Assembly (NCBI GenBank): GCA_964017235.1 | Contig: OZ024931.1 | Span: 107,154,221-107,218,220 of the forward strand | Direction: 5' to 3' | Origin: Sabellastarte sp. h YS-2021 | Taxonomy: Eukaryota > Annelida > Polychaeta > Sabellida > Sabellidae | DNA: 64,000 nucleotides | Part shown: in pieces, positions 32,619-44,039 of the stretch | Position numbering within the stretch: position 1 is the first letter of the stretch | Layout: each line of letters opens with the position of its first letter | Notes under the pieces: generated by a model | The model's database searches: none | What the model saw: the letters and a program-made list of their open reading frames with translations, nothing else | What the model was told of the DNA's origin: nothing | Position numbers and translations under genes: made by a program

Positions 32619-33717
32619 TATAGAAAACTTTCTACCTATAATATATGTCGATAACCAGGTTAATAACACTTGTAATGTCGAAGATATATACAGTAAAAGT
32701 TATTTTAACAATAAAAATGATGCATATTTAGATCATGACACTTTTGATAATTTATTAATTCACAGTAGGGCCTGCTCTTGCCCTGATAACTTATATATAT
32801 ATAATGTTACAGTCGAATATGGCTATCCATGTCCTGTCAATGATATAAAATCTGATATCTATGATAGTTTTAAATATGAACAACATCACGCGAGTAATGA
32901 ATCGCTTGATGGTCTTTGTGAGTATAAATGCTTTAATAACAAGTGCATACAGCCTAGGTCACATGATGGCATAGATGGTAATATAGGTTATAATAATGAC
33001 ATGAATAGTTGTAAATTCATGTTTTCTGATTTACTTAATAACACTGACAACTCTGCAGCCACCACAGTTTGGTTTACTAACACATCGTACACTTGCAAAG
33101 TTGAGCAAACTACATATAGGTGCCAGGTAGTTGCTAGAAGTTTCAACACATATCTTGGTATTCTTGATCATGCACCAAACCTATGTACTAACAAGATACT
33201 TTATGGTGACAGTTGCAGAGAATGTAGTCAAATACAAATCATTACTTGTTCATATTATAGCAATGAAGGTGATTGTGTAAATTATTCAGATGAAAGATGC
33301 GTTCAAATGTACTTGGATCAGTATATGGATCTTACTGACCTCGGCTTTCGACCTCACAACTATAGTAGTCAAGATATGAATAGTAGTTTAAAGTGTTTTA
33401 GTATCTTAAGTCAAAGTCAAAGTTGGGGTTTTACGTCCCGTTCAACAGCCAGGGTCATATTGGGACAGGTCCTCAGAATTGCCACTTGTGGGACTCGAAC
33501 CCACAGAGGTGACAGCCTATGATTAGATGCCAAACTTGCTAACCACTAGGCCACTGAGGACCTCTTTAGTATCTTAAGTAGTAACTATGAAAGTTATTCT
33601 AGTTTTAGCCAAGTCTTTAATAATACTTACTTGGGGGACACATATACTGTTAGTACCAATAGTGGTAACAATTCTCAAGTAACATTGGACTATCAACATA
33701 AAATTTTATTTTGTTAG
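32602..33717 (+). pseudogene. Cys-rich ORF between gag and RT, split by a SINE
   Basis: The frame is open from 32602 to the SINE and resumes after it (33580) to TAG 33715-33717; without the SINE it is about 315 codons with no internal stop. About 17 cysteines occur, many in close pairs (RACSCPD, CEYKCFNNKC, SCREC). Asn, Asp and Tyr are frequent. No known fold was recognised. It could be the N-terminal part of a gag-pol protein, a protease-like region or an element-specific accessory protein. The ATG at 33001 is only an internal Met. Confidence 0.6.
33412..33564 (-). repeat. SINE of the second tRNA-head type, 15-bp target duplication
   Basis: TTTAGTATCTTAAGT flanks it at 33397-33411 and 33565-33579. 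Minus-strand reading: GAGGTCCTCAGTGGCCTAGTGG (box A), GTGGGTTCGAGTCCCAC (box B), a short body, and the tail CCTGGCTGTTGAACGGGACG...AAACCCCAAC. The tail resembles that of the other SINE type although the head is different. Confidence 0.95.
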
Positions 33718-33736
33718 TGACACTGTAAACCAGGTC

Positions 33737-35456
33737 GTGTATGGCGGGGCCCAGTGTGAAGTAATAAGGGAGTTTGGGTTTATGCCAAATACTATATCAA
33801 TTCAACCAGCATTGCAAGTATCTACAGATTTTTATTATACCCTGAATAAAGAAGGTATAAATAAAATTCACCAAGCTGTTAAAGCTTATAACGTCCCGAA
33901 CTATAAAGGGGCTAGAATTCCGGTTATATCAGGCCTTAAAATTGATAGAGAGTATAGTGGAGATACATATTAAAAAGTTATGATCTTCAGATAATTGGGG
34001 ACTATCTCTAATATGGGTTTCCACTTAATGTTGACCGGAATAATTTTAAACATAATCACAATGTGGCTAATCATGCATCAGCCCTTAAAAATCCAAGTGG
34101 AGTTACAAAATACTTTAATACTGAAATTAAAGAACAGGCTATTGTTGGTCCAATGAGTGAATCACCATTTATAGAAACTCACTATTCCGCTATAATGGCC
34201 AGGGACAAACCTGACGGTAGTATTAGAGTTAATAATTATGTTCCAGGTGATGTTTTTGATGAAATTTCTTTCACTTTGAAATACCCAACTGTTGATTTGG
34301 TGGTGGAAAAAATTCGAGATATGGGCCCTAAGGCCTTATTGTTCAAAGTAGATTTGCAAAGAGCATTTAGAAATTTGCGTATAGATCCACTTGACTACCC
34401 ATTATTAGGTTTTAAATGGAAAGAAAATACTTATATAGACGTAACTTTAGCTTTTGAATTTAAAAATGGTGCTGCGGCGTGCCAATTGTGTACTGACGTC
34501 ATAACTCATACGTTATGTCGCCAAAAAATATGGTTAATGAATTATTTGGATGATTAAATTGGAATATCTCAGCCACATCAAGCTAATACTCATTTTCATT
34601 CCTTATTGAATCTATTAGACCAGGTAGGTCTTCCAGTGAATATGAATAAGGTAGAAGCACCCAGTTCAGTGATAACTTGTCTAGGTATTCAAATAAATGC
34701 AGAAAAGGGAATATTGTCGGTACCAGATAAAAAAACTGCAAGAAATTAAACAATTAACATGCCAGTGGTTGCATAAAACAGTTGCTACCCGTAAGCAGTT
34801 GCAGAGTTATATTGGTAAGCTTATTGCCATTCATAGATGTGTCAAACCATCGCGCTTATTCATTAACAGAATGTTAAAAGTTTTAAGAAATACACCAATC
34901 CAGGGTAATATTCAATTACCTGGTTATTTTTTTCAAGATGTAAGACGGTTTCATAAGTTTCTGGATAAATTTAATGGGTCAGGTGAAATACATCAGAAAA
35001 ATGTCAAAACTTTTAATGTTTTTGTTGAGGCATCCTTGCAATGTACGGGTGGAACGTTTGGAAACAAAGTATATTCTTGTGAGATTCCTCAGGTTCTGAA
35101 AGACTTAACATCTATAGTTCAATATAGTAATGGCATGTAAACCATGGGGTAGCCAATGGCAAAATAGTAGTCTATATTTGGTGTGATAATATGGCTGTGG
35201 TTTCAGCCTGCCAATCTGGCAAAATTAGAGATAATTGGCTATAATGGCTTGTTGTAGAACATTATGGTGGCTGTCAGCCGTATATAACTTGGACATTATA
35301 GTGAAACATATTTATGGTTCAGATAATGTTAAGGCTGACATTTTGTCACGCTGGGATGCATATAAAGATTGTGATAACACTCAGGTTAAATTTTTAAAAA
35401 GTTGTGTTTGGGAAGAGACCTCCAGTAATATGTTATGGCCTAATTTTAAAATTTAA
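33737..35456 (+). pseudogene. Reverse transcriptase-RNase H of the tyrosine-recombinase retrotransposon
   Basis: Pieces in successive frames: 33737-33973 (GGAQCEVIREFGF..., QPALQVSTDF), then the RT (34063-34557) with KVDLQRAFRNLRIDPLDYPLLG, a shortened substrate-binding segment (FEFKNGAAACQLCTD) and catalytic YLDD at 34543-34554. A TAA follows YLDD immediately (34555-34557), where an uninterrupted IGIS stretch resumes. 34697-35140 is the thumb and the start of RNase H (VFVEASLQCTGGTFGNK, first Asp replaced). Near 35185-35250 an IWCDNMAVVSACQSGKI piece follows, and GSDNVKADILSRWD closes it. A few single mutations and indels inactivate an otherwise recognisable polyprotein. Confidence 0.8.
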
Positions 35457-35482
35457 AAGTATTCGGCAGTAAGGGGCCTACT

Positions 35483-36486
35483 ATGTACTTGGAACTCCCT
35501 GGCTGCTCTGCTAACTTTATATTTTTAGACAAGCCTCTTATCAACACATTGTGTCATCAAACCACTAACAGAATTGCTGCTGCACTCAGACCAAGGACTT
35601 CTGCCAGTTACATCATGGCATTCAAGCAGTTCCTAGCCTTTGTGGTGTTTATGAACTTAAAGAAACCATTTACTGAAGGTGTTATCTTATCTTATTTTGA
35701 GTACTTGTCACAAAATGGTCTTAGAAGCTGTTCATTAAGAAACCATTTGTCAATTTTAAAACATTTCTTTGCAATGTTCAACTGGTCCACTGTACCTTTG
35801 ACAACTAGAAACATACATCTATTTCTTAGATCGGTACAAGTAAATGCTACTATGACAGTGAAAATTAAAGGTGTATTCACAGTAAAAATGTTGGAACAAT
35901 TGGTTAAAAAATCAAGAACATTTCGGAATGGGCATATATTTGCTACAGTGTTTTTGACGGCCTTTTTTGGGGTTTTTTCGCTCGTCAACTTTGGTTCCAA
36001 GTAATTTGTATAGTTTTGACAAAACTCGATTTCCAATTCAAAATGATCTAATTTGGGCAAAGCCAGGTGCCCACATTATAATTACGTGTACCAAAAGTAT
36101 GCAAGCATCTGGAAAAATACAAGTAGTCCAGTTACCATCTTTAACCAATCTTGAGATTTGTCCAATTAAAGCTTTAAGATGGTTGATGACTTACATTGCA
36201 CAAGGCGAGCAATTACCCTTGTTTCAAATTTGTACTAAGAATGGTTGGCAGGTACTCACAGCACCAAAGGTTAGATCATTTTTGAAGTTAGTAGTTATAA
36301 CTTTGGGTTGGAATCCTGCCACATAACACCTTCCACGCCTTCAGGCGTAGTGGTGCTTCTTTAGCCTTTGATAATGATATTGACCTTGCAAAGATCAAAC
36401 AACATGGTAATTGGAGATCTGAAGCTATTTGGACATATCTCAACTCAACTCCCTCGTCAGCCAGTACAGTACCTGCTACATTTCAA
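35483..36486 (+). pseudogene. Tyrosine recombinase of the retrotransposon
   Basis: The N-terminal SAM-like core-binding part spans 35483-35950 (FKQFLAFVVFMNLKKPFTE, ILSYFEYLSQNGL, HLSILKHFFAM). Around 35960 the frame shifts inside T/G runs and the first catalytic Arg lies in GFFRSSTLVPSNL. Another shift near 36322 leads to the C-terminal box: HAFRRSGAS (36334-36360), KQHGNW (His at 36403) and WTYL with the nucleophile Tyr at 36436-36438. All R-H-R-H/W-Y residues seem present, so only frameshifts disable it. It would integrate a circular DNA intermediate instead of using an integrase. Confidence 0.8.
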
Positions 36487-38150
36487 CACTTGCTTTTAAC
36501 TACATAAACGTTTGGAGTTTGGCAATTTTATTTTTATTTTTTACTTACAGTTTGGTAACATTCTTTATATGATATGAATTAAATCCAAACACACACTGCA
36601 ATTATGTATAGTTTATTTTAAAACTTCTATGTCAGTGTTTTTCAGACTTGAACGCTTATATAACAGACTAATTGTGTTAAATTAACATATATGTACTCAC
36701 ACTTGTTCATATAAATGTTGTTTTTAAAATAAAACTCCAAACTATGATTGTTAAAAATATATCAGTGTCTTTCTTTTCTATTGTCTTCACCTCCTGCAAC
36801 TGATTGGTCCTTTGCTTAGCACTTTTCTTTTTCTTGTCATGTTTTTATCAGAAAACTTGGCCTTCTGATCACCCACTAGAAGGGACACTTGACCAGTGGT
36901 TTTGGTGGATGAGGGGGTTTGTCAGGCTTGGTAGTTGGTTTTAACTTCTTGGGATTCAGGATCTTTTAGAGTAAAAAAGAAAGAGCCTCAAAGTGAGGTA
37001 AAGCTAATCCCATTTGTTATCATATGAAGTGAAATCTTCTTTTGAGGTGAAATGGCTAGAAGGATTGGAGGAAGAAGACAACTGGGCACAGACCTGTGTA
37101 GTGGTATCTACACAAGAGTCAAAATCTTGAGATACTACCCCCATTACAGGCCTGTATAACATACACTAGGTATAAAACTTCTTCTGACAGAATGGTAATG
37201 ATTAAATATCTACACACTGCGGCAGCATAACCAAACATAATCCATAGTGTCCACCAGATGCATCCAGTTTATATAACTAATATAATGAGATTGTACCTCT
37301 CACCCTTTTTTGCAGTACACCTCAAAGTAAGTTGAACTTCTAAATAAATTTCTCAAATAGTTCTGAATATTTGGTCTTAAACTTAAGAAGAGGGGTTTAT
37401 CCAGTTTTGTCTAAAAGTGATAAAACCTATCATTTGGATAGAAAAAAAAAACTGGAAAAACCAGGTAAAAAATATACATGATATTTATAGCTCAAAAGAT
37501 CCCTGCTTTCGGATTAGCTATTTGATATGTTTGGGACCTTGAAATGTTTTTCTTAAATTCGATCTGATTGTGAACAGATTTTAATCCATATTAGTGAATA
37601 CCACCTCAGAGTTGGCAATTATTTGGCAATTTTTTGTAATGCAATTTAAAATATCAAAAAATATCTCATTAACTATTCTTACAACAGCTATGATATTGAA
37701 AGGGCCTTTTAATCACCCTTTTTACTGCTCCTTGGGTTTTGATCCCCATTTCATTTTCAGACAACCCCCATTTTTGCTTAATAACCAGCATCAGATAAAC
37801 ACTGCAGCAGTGGTCTTGTTTTGAATGAAGTCTGTATCGGCAGAGATATGGCTTTGTAAAAAATAACAAGCTGGAATCATCCTGCAATATCTGGTTCAAG
37901 AATTAAATCAAAATGAAATATATTCAAATTAATATTAACAAGAGTACTCCCAGAGCACATTCCTCTACCAAGGCATGTAATTATAAGTAATGACTCCAGC
38001 ATTTTCTATTCCCTACCCATTCTACCCAATGGACATTGCTGAATAACTGCAGCTTGGTAGGCGTGTCAGTTACTACTGACTTCAAGTGAACTCAAATTCT
38101 TAAAGGTCAATTTGACCAAGGTCAATTACTGAGGACCTGGTAACCGGCAG
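36487..38150. other. Mostly unrecognised DNA with one dispersed repeat
   Basis: 36500-36780 is AT-rich and probably the 3' end of the preceding element. 36790-37170 has a Lys/Pro-rich minus-strand flavour like gag but no motif. 37590-37830 matches the dispersed repeat at 8735-8870. The remainder is empty. Confidence 0.4.
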
Positions 38151-38212
38151 TGTGCTAACGTTGCCCCCCACTTTTTTCAGACCAGCTCTGAGGTAGAAGA
38201 AAAGAGGTATGG

Positions 38213-38830
38213 CTATTGGTGGATCTGCTGAGCAGCCACTACTGGGCCCAGATGAAAAAGCTCTGAAACAGCCCAAGCCACATCTTTCAAACAGAACTGT
38301 GCGAAGGTGTTGTGTGACTTCCAATTGCAGGCTGATAAAATATGTTCCAAGGAAACACCCGGCTGGAAGGGCTTAGAAGCAGCATAGGCCCTCGCATCAT
38401 GGGCTTTAACCTGATGTAAAGTGGTTGCCTCCTGATCAGAGAGTGCATAGCATAGGATCACAGTCTGCTTAATCCATAAGGAGATAGTGGCAGGGGAGAT
38501 ATATTTGTCGAAGTCTTTCTTGAAGGCCAACTCCTTGTTCTGCCTGAGGTCTAAGGTCCTGTACAAGTAGTAACGCAGTCTTCTGGCCAGATATAAGGAC
38601 CTATCAGACATGAGTGACCTGTCCAGAATTGGGGCCAGGGCTGGAATTACCACTGGGGCCACACTGTCTGGACCCTCTTTGGTCAGCAGGTTCTTGGAAA
38701 GAAAGCTGGGTGAGGGGTACAATGACACCTTGGACCAGTCAAATTGGTGTCTAATGTTCTTGTTTTGCCAAGCATGAATCTCCTGTGTTTTGCTGAGCTC
38801 AAAGCTTATAGAAAAACAGTCTTGAAGGTC
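38213..38830 (-). pseudogene. DIRS tyrosine recombinase
   Basis: Frame 38728-38213 carries SLYPSPSFLSKNLLTKEGPDS, then SRSLM..., RALRYYL-like RRLRYYLYRTLD, a KYISPATISLWIKQTVI helix, VKAHDARAYAAS with the HxxR pair intact (38390-38401), then NWKSHNTFAQFCLKD. Where other recombinases have the nucleophile Tyr before 'L(K/R)D', this copy has Cys (codon 38291-38293). The upstream N-terminal part (38760-38830) is in another frame. Confidence 0.72.
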
Positions 38831-38856
38831 AAATGTTTCATGTTACTCCTGCATGG

Positions 38857-40455
38857 CTAGTCCTGCAGCTTCACCACCACTTTGCCCAGGATGGCTACTG
38901 GTGGGAAGGCATATGGGTCTAGATCATCCCATGGCAGACTGAGTGCACCAACTGCCCAGGCCAGTGGGTCTGGAACTGGTGACACAAACTGTATCAGCTT
39001 GTTGTTGAACTTCGTAGCAAAGAGGTCTATCTGAGATTGATGCCACCTGTTGTATATTGATTGAAAGACCTCTGGGAGGAGAGACCACTCTGTTTGGATG
39101 GTCTGGCCTAGCCTGGATAGATTGTCTGCTACAACATTCAGCCGGCCTGGAATGTGCCGGGCTTTGAGAGTAACCTGTTTCCTGGAGCACCAGGCCAGGA
39201 TTCTCCACAGAAGAGCACACAGCCCAACTTCTATGTCATTCAAGCATAGGTCTTGGAACTTTTTTAGGACCAGAAAGACCGCCTTTAGTTTCAGATAATT
39301 TATGTGCAACTTGCTGGAAAGATTTGCAGAGAATGCTTAGTGGGTGTAATGGTTACCTTGAAGCACATTGTCTTCCTCCAGTCACCATTTTAAGGGGTTG
39401 GAGTGACCTCGGGATAGGGATCACCTGTCTAGTGATTCTTGTATCCTCCAATTGTTTTTCAAGTGCCACTGAATGGGCCTCATGTGGAGTCAACCTTTGT
39501 GGACTTGCTTTTCTGTGGTTGTCAATAGTTTTATGAGGGACATCAGCTGTAGTACCAGACAGGTGGTCTGGCCATCAGAGCTTGTATTTTCGCAGTTAAG
39601 GTCTACCAATGTTCTGGGATGGGTCTGACCTTGCCCTATTTCAGGTCGAACTGGTAACCTTGGTCCAGTTCTGATTTCTCCATATTGACCAACCAACCTA
39701 ACTCCTGACAAAGAGCTACTAGAGTTTATGTGTGATGGAAACAGGTTTGGTGGGATCTGGATCTTACCAACCAGTTGTCTGGGTACTGGTGGATTCCTGT
39801 GCCCTTGTGTACAGCCATCAGTTTGACCTCCTTTGCCACTACCGTAAACACCATGAGTGCTGTGAACAGACTAAATGGTAGTTTGTTGAATTGGTAGGTT
39901 TGACCCTAAATGTGAAAACGCAGGTACTTCCTGGACAGGTTGCGAATGGGAATATGGAAGTAGGCATCCCTGAAATCGATGGACGGGGGGGTGGGGTGGG
40001 GGGGTTTGGGGGGGGGAGGTCTGTATTGTTTCTGGAGTCTCCATTTTGAATTTCTTCGCCTTTAGGAATTGATTTAGATTGCTGAGGTCTAGTATGGGTC
40101 TCCACCGGTTGTTTGGTTGGTTGAAAAACTCCAGGGATTTCTGATTTCTGGCCAGATCTACTGCATTTTTGGTCAAAAGTGCAAAAATGCCTCTGTAAGG
40201 TCGAGGTTCCTGAGAGGATTGACATTGCAGCTTATGATGGTTGGTGACCTTGTCAAATTTGGTCGGATCCTGATGTAGCCTTCTTTGGGGATTCTTATGA
40301 CCTTTGGGCTGGTCCCCAAGGTTTCCCAAGTTTCCCAAAACTGCTGTAGCCTTGTCCGTACAGGTAGATCTTGAACAGCAGTTTGGACATTTGTTACAGG
40401 CTGGACAGAACTCAAGTGATCTACACAGGAAACATCTTTTGTGGCGTGTGTCCAT
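38857..40455 (-). pseudogene. DIRS reverse transcriptase-RNase H
   Basis: It begins with a Cys cluster (CFLCRSLEFCPACNKCPNCC) like a zinc knuckle, then SLEFFNQPNNRWRPILDLSNLN, the RT palm start. The catalytic segment reads HQYPDNW (39771-39791): the loop is Y-P-D-N instead of Y-x-D-D. RNase H and tether follow (HINYLKLKAVFLVL; LCALLWRILAWCSRKQV; GRLNVVADNLSRLGQ; a QIDLFATKFN step) down to 38857. Several frameshifts. A run of G (39983-40017 on the plus strand) replaces about 40 bases that are ordinary coding sequence in the copy at 56.0 kb. Confidence 0.75.
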
Positions 40456-43400
40456 TAGGGAAGTACCGTTTTTATAAATTCTTACTGTTCAATGCAATAT
40501 CTTTAATTACATGCCCTCTCCGTCTCCCTCTTTATAGTTTTTCAATCCTCAATTAACTTTTGTACTTATCAACCCCCTTTTGACAAAATTATTAGATAAC
40601 TACACATAAAATTTGCCTATTTTATCGTGTGATCCCCTTTTATCGCTCACATTCCCCGTTATCGGGGACAATCACTCTCACAATATACACCCACTAACCA
40701 CAGAATTCCCAAATTTTATGTTCAGTTTTTAAACTTAAAGCCCCCGAAGTTCTCAAAAATGATTTTTCTCTATATTCTACTGGCAATCCAACCAGTCATT
40801 GCTGCATATCAGCACCACATTAACTCAACCATTCAATGTCCTGATGTTGTCAGTTTCTGCCCCTTCAAACCCCCCACCACCACCTTCCGTTTACATTTCA
40901 CCTTCAGGTCCTCAATGTTTATTCCACCAGCTCTGTCGCCCTCCTGTCTGTTTATCCTACTCCTCCTTGCCGATATTAACCCAAACCCAGGACCACCCAA
41001 GTGTCTGAATATCACCTACACAAATATCAGATCAATAAACAACAAATACCCGGCCATTGCAAAATTTATTTCTGACAATGATACTGATCTCTTTGCCATG
41101 TCAGAGACCTGGATAAGAGCTGACATCACAAGCGCCAACTTGTCGGAAATCACCCCACCAGGTTACAGTCTGTATCAACAGCCTCGAGTGGCCCGCCGTG
41201 GCGGAGGACTGGGTTTTTTGTTAAAGATGGACTGGATGCATCCGTTGTTTCTACAAAGACCTGCTCCACCTTTGAAAACTTCCTCATCAAGATATCCCTG
41301 AACAAGGAATCCTTTTACTTTTTGAACATATACAGACCACCTTCTTCAAGTACTTCTACCTTTTTTGAACATTTTCAATCACTTTTGGAGGACATTCACC
41401 TCACCACAGACAATCTGGCCATCATCGGTGATTTCAATCTTCACCTTGAAACAACATGTTCAAATTCAAAAACCTTTCACTCGCTGATCAATTCATTTGA
41501 CTTAATTCAGAAAGTTAATTGCCCTACTCACATTCACGGACATACCCTCGATCAGGTTTTAACTAAATCCAACAATGACAATATTTCCAACGTCCATACC
41601 ACTGATGCTTTTTCCCGACCATCTCTCAGTTAGTTTCACTCTTAATTTTTTAACCCTTAGATCTCAGAATAATGCTACTGTCTCCTTTCGAAAATACCAT
41701 AAAATTGACAAAGAGAAAATGAAAGCTGATCTCCTTGCTTCTAAACTAATCAATAATCCATCCCGAGAACCTGATACTCTCTACAAACAATATCACTCCA
41801 CCTTGTCGACCCTTATCGACAAACATGCTCGAATACACACTAAACATACCAAGGCAAAGTTCATCCCAGGATGGGTTAAAGACACTGTAATTGCGGCAAA
41901 AGAGACCAAACGTTTGTTTGAAAGCATTTGGCGAAGAGATAAATCCACCTTCAATAGATCCTGGTACATGCAGAAAGTCCACCAATATAATAAAAACTGC
42001 ATGCAAGCCAAATCTCAATTCCTTAAAGCGAAAATTCAGGACAATCACAACAATCCACAAAAATTATGGCGTGTCCTGGGCAATGTGTTGCACAGACTTC
42101 CAGCCAAGATCCTCCCATCAATAAAGCCCCCTCAGCTTTTGGCTGACAGGTTTGTGGAGTTCTTCAAAGAAAAAATAGAAAAAATACGCTCAACATTCTC
42201 TGCTTCTGCCAATTTGCAACACATCACCCCTGACTCTCCTCCCCCTATGTTCTCCACTTTTTCGACTGTAACAGAGGATCAAGTTACTAAAGTTATTACC
42301 AATTTTCCTAGTAAATCATGTTCCCTAGACCCTTGGCCTACTTTCCTTGTTCTGGATTATCTGGATATTCTGATTACCCCCATCACCGCAATAATCAATG
42401 CTTCTCTTGAGCAAGGTAAGTGTCCAAACTTTTTCAAGCAGGCCCATGTTACCCCTATCCTCAAAAAACCATCCCTAGACAATGAAGTTTTTAAAAACTA
42501 CAGGCCTGTCTCAAATTTAAACTTCATCTCAAAGATTCTTGAAAGGGTAGTAGCCGTCCAGCTACAAAGTCATCTTGATGAAGCCGGTCTTATGACTGCC
42601 TTCCAGTCGGCTTATAGAAAACACCACTCTTCTGAAAGCGCCCTCCTTAATATACAAAACGATATTCTTCTTAACATGGCCAAGGGTTCTGTCACTGCCC
42701 TTACACTTTTGGATCTATCCACCGCTTTCGATACCATTGACCACACCATTCTCCTGGACAGACTCAATGTTTATTATGGACTCAGTGAGCTAGCACTTGG
42801 CTGGTTCAAATCATACCTGTCGGGAAGGACACACTCGGTCAAGGTAGGTAGTACTCTCTCCCATCCTGCTCCGCTCCACTATGGAGTGCCCATAGGACCA
42901 ATCCTGTTCTCACTCTACACTAACCCAATCGGCTCAATCATTCATTCCCACAGTAGCATCAACTACCACTTTTACGCCGATGATACCCAGTTATACATAA
43001 CACTTTCACCAGAAAATTTCTCTCACTCTATCCAAAAACTAAAGAACTGCCTAAACGACATTCAAAATTTCATGTTCGCAAATAAATTAAAACTTAACCC
43101 AGACAAAACCGAGTTCATTCTCATAGGCTCCCGAAAAAATCGTAACCAACTCCTCCCTCACTTCCCTATCAATATTCTGGGAAATCAGGTCTCGCCAGCA
43201 CAAAGTGTCAGGAACCTCGGAGTGGTGTCCGACTCTAATTTCACTTTCTCAAACCACGTGTCACAGGTCATTAAGTCCACTAGAGTACAAGCGAGAGACC
43301 TCTACAGAATTCGTCCCCTTCTAGAATTGAATACATCAGTGCTGTTAGCGAATGCTTTGGTGAGCAGCAGGCTGGACTACTGCAATTCACTCTTCTTATC

Positions 43401-44004
43401 GCTCACTGATTTTGAGTTAAGGAGATTGCAGCTAGTCCAAAACTCACTCTGCAGGGTTGTCACCCGTTCCTCTAAATTCTCTCACATTACCCCTCAACTA
43501 AAAAAACTCCACTGGCTACTAGTTAGATACAGGGTACAATTTAAAATTGGTCTTATTACATACAAAATTCTCACCTAGGGTCAACCAGTTTACCAGATTA
43601 ATCCACCCCTACACCTCTTTTAGAAACACAAGGCGAAGTACCCCCAAACTCAAGTTCCTTCAAACGCCCACTTTTGATCGTAGAGTTCACAAATCAATTA
43701 AAAACTTTTCTAATTTCTTCAGTCACTATGCCCCTGCCCTCTGGAACTCTTTCCCTCTCCATGTAAGAAATAGTCCCTCTGTTGCATCTTTTAGGAAGCA
43801 CCTCAAAACTCACCTTTTCAGTTCTAGCTTCCCAACTTAGTCTTCCTTCCCTCCCGGTCACACCCACAATCCTGGATTACTGACTTTGAACGCCCCTCGA
43901 CTTCCATATGATAATGATTTTGTTTAATTAGCGCACTGAGTTCCTCATTGTGGGGAAGATATTGCGCTTGCAAAGCAGTAGATAAGATTAGATTAGATTA
44001 GATT
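40439..44004 (+). mobile_element. CR1/L2/Rex1-like LINE, nearly full length
   Basis: A 5' region (40439-40758) is followed by an APE endonuclease-RT ORF (40759-43840) and a short 3' end finishing in AGATTAGATTAGATTAGATT (43984-44003). This short tandem tail is typical of the CR1/L2 group. It is inserted in sense orientation into a minus-strand DIRS element. A target duplication is absent or only a few bases. The 5' end being close to complete suggests a recent insertion. Confidence 0.85.
40759..43840 (+). pseudogene. LINE endonuclease-reverse transcriptase polyprotein, three frameshifts
   Basis: Frame 1 (40759-41301) starts with a hydrophobic leader (MIFLYILLAIQPVIA), has LLLLADINPNPGP (40958-40996), then APE motifs (YTNIRSINNK, MSETWI). 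A shift in a T run near 41218 moves to 41322-41633 (NIYRPPSS, IGDFNLHL, HTLDQVLT). A second shift near 41610 leads to the RT (41575-43578): NYRPVSNLNFISKILERVV, SAYRKHHSSESALL, LLDLSTAFDTIDH, and YADD at 42973-42984. The motif normally read as GVPQGSxLGP is GVPIGP (42883-42900), an in-frame loss of about four residues. A third shift near 43570 precedes a C-terminal FDRRVHKSIKNFSNFFSHYA and SFRKHLKTHLF segment (43547-43840). Confidence 0.82.
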
Positions 44005-44039
44005 TCACATATTTTAATTTCTGATAAGGAGACAAGTCT

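Larger units (their letters stand above)
31374..36486 (+). mobile_element. Tyrosine-recombinase (DIRS/Ngaro-type) retrotransposon, nearly complete but decayed
   Basis: Order: gag (31374-32618), a Cys-rich ORF (32602-33717), RT-RNase H (33737-35456) and tyrosine recombinase (35483-36486). This order, with a recombinase in place of a DDE integrase, defines DIRS-order elements. The family differs from the minus-strand DIRS copies in this window (different gag, YLDD kept, a different recombinase end). Two SINEs are inserted at exact duplications. A handful of stops and frameshifts break the frames. Terminal repeats were not established; TTTGGAGTTT (36511-36520) and its complement (36732-36741) just downstream may belong to the 3' end. 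Confidence 0.85.

Noticed and set aside
33001-33522. Stand-alone 173-codon gene starting at 33001
   Set aside because: The same frame is open back to 32602, and the 3' end is antisense SINE sequence; it is one piece of the longer Cys-rich ORF.
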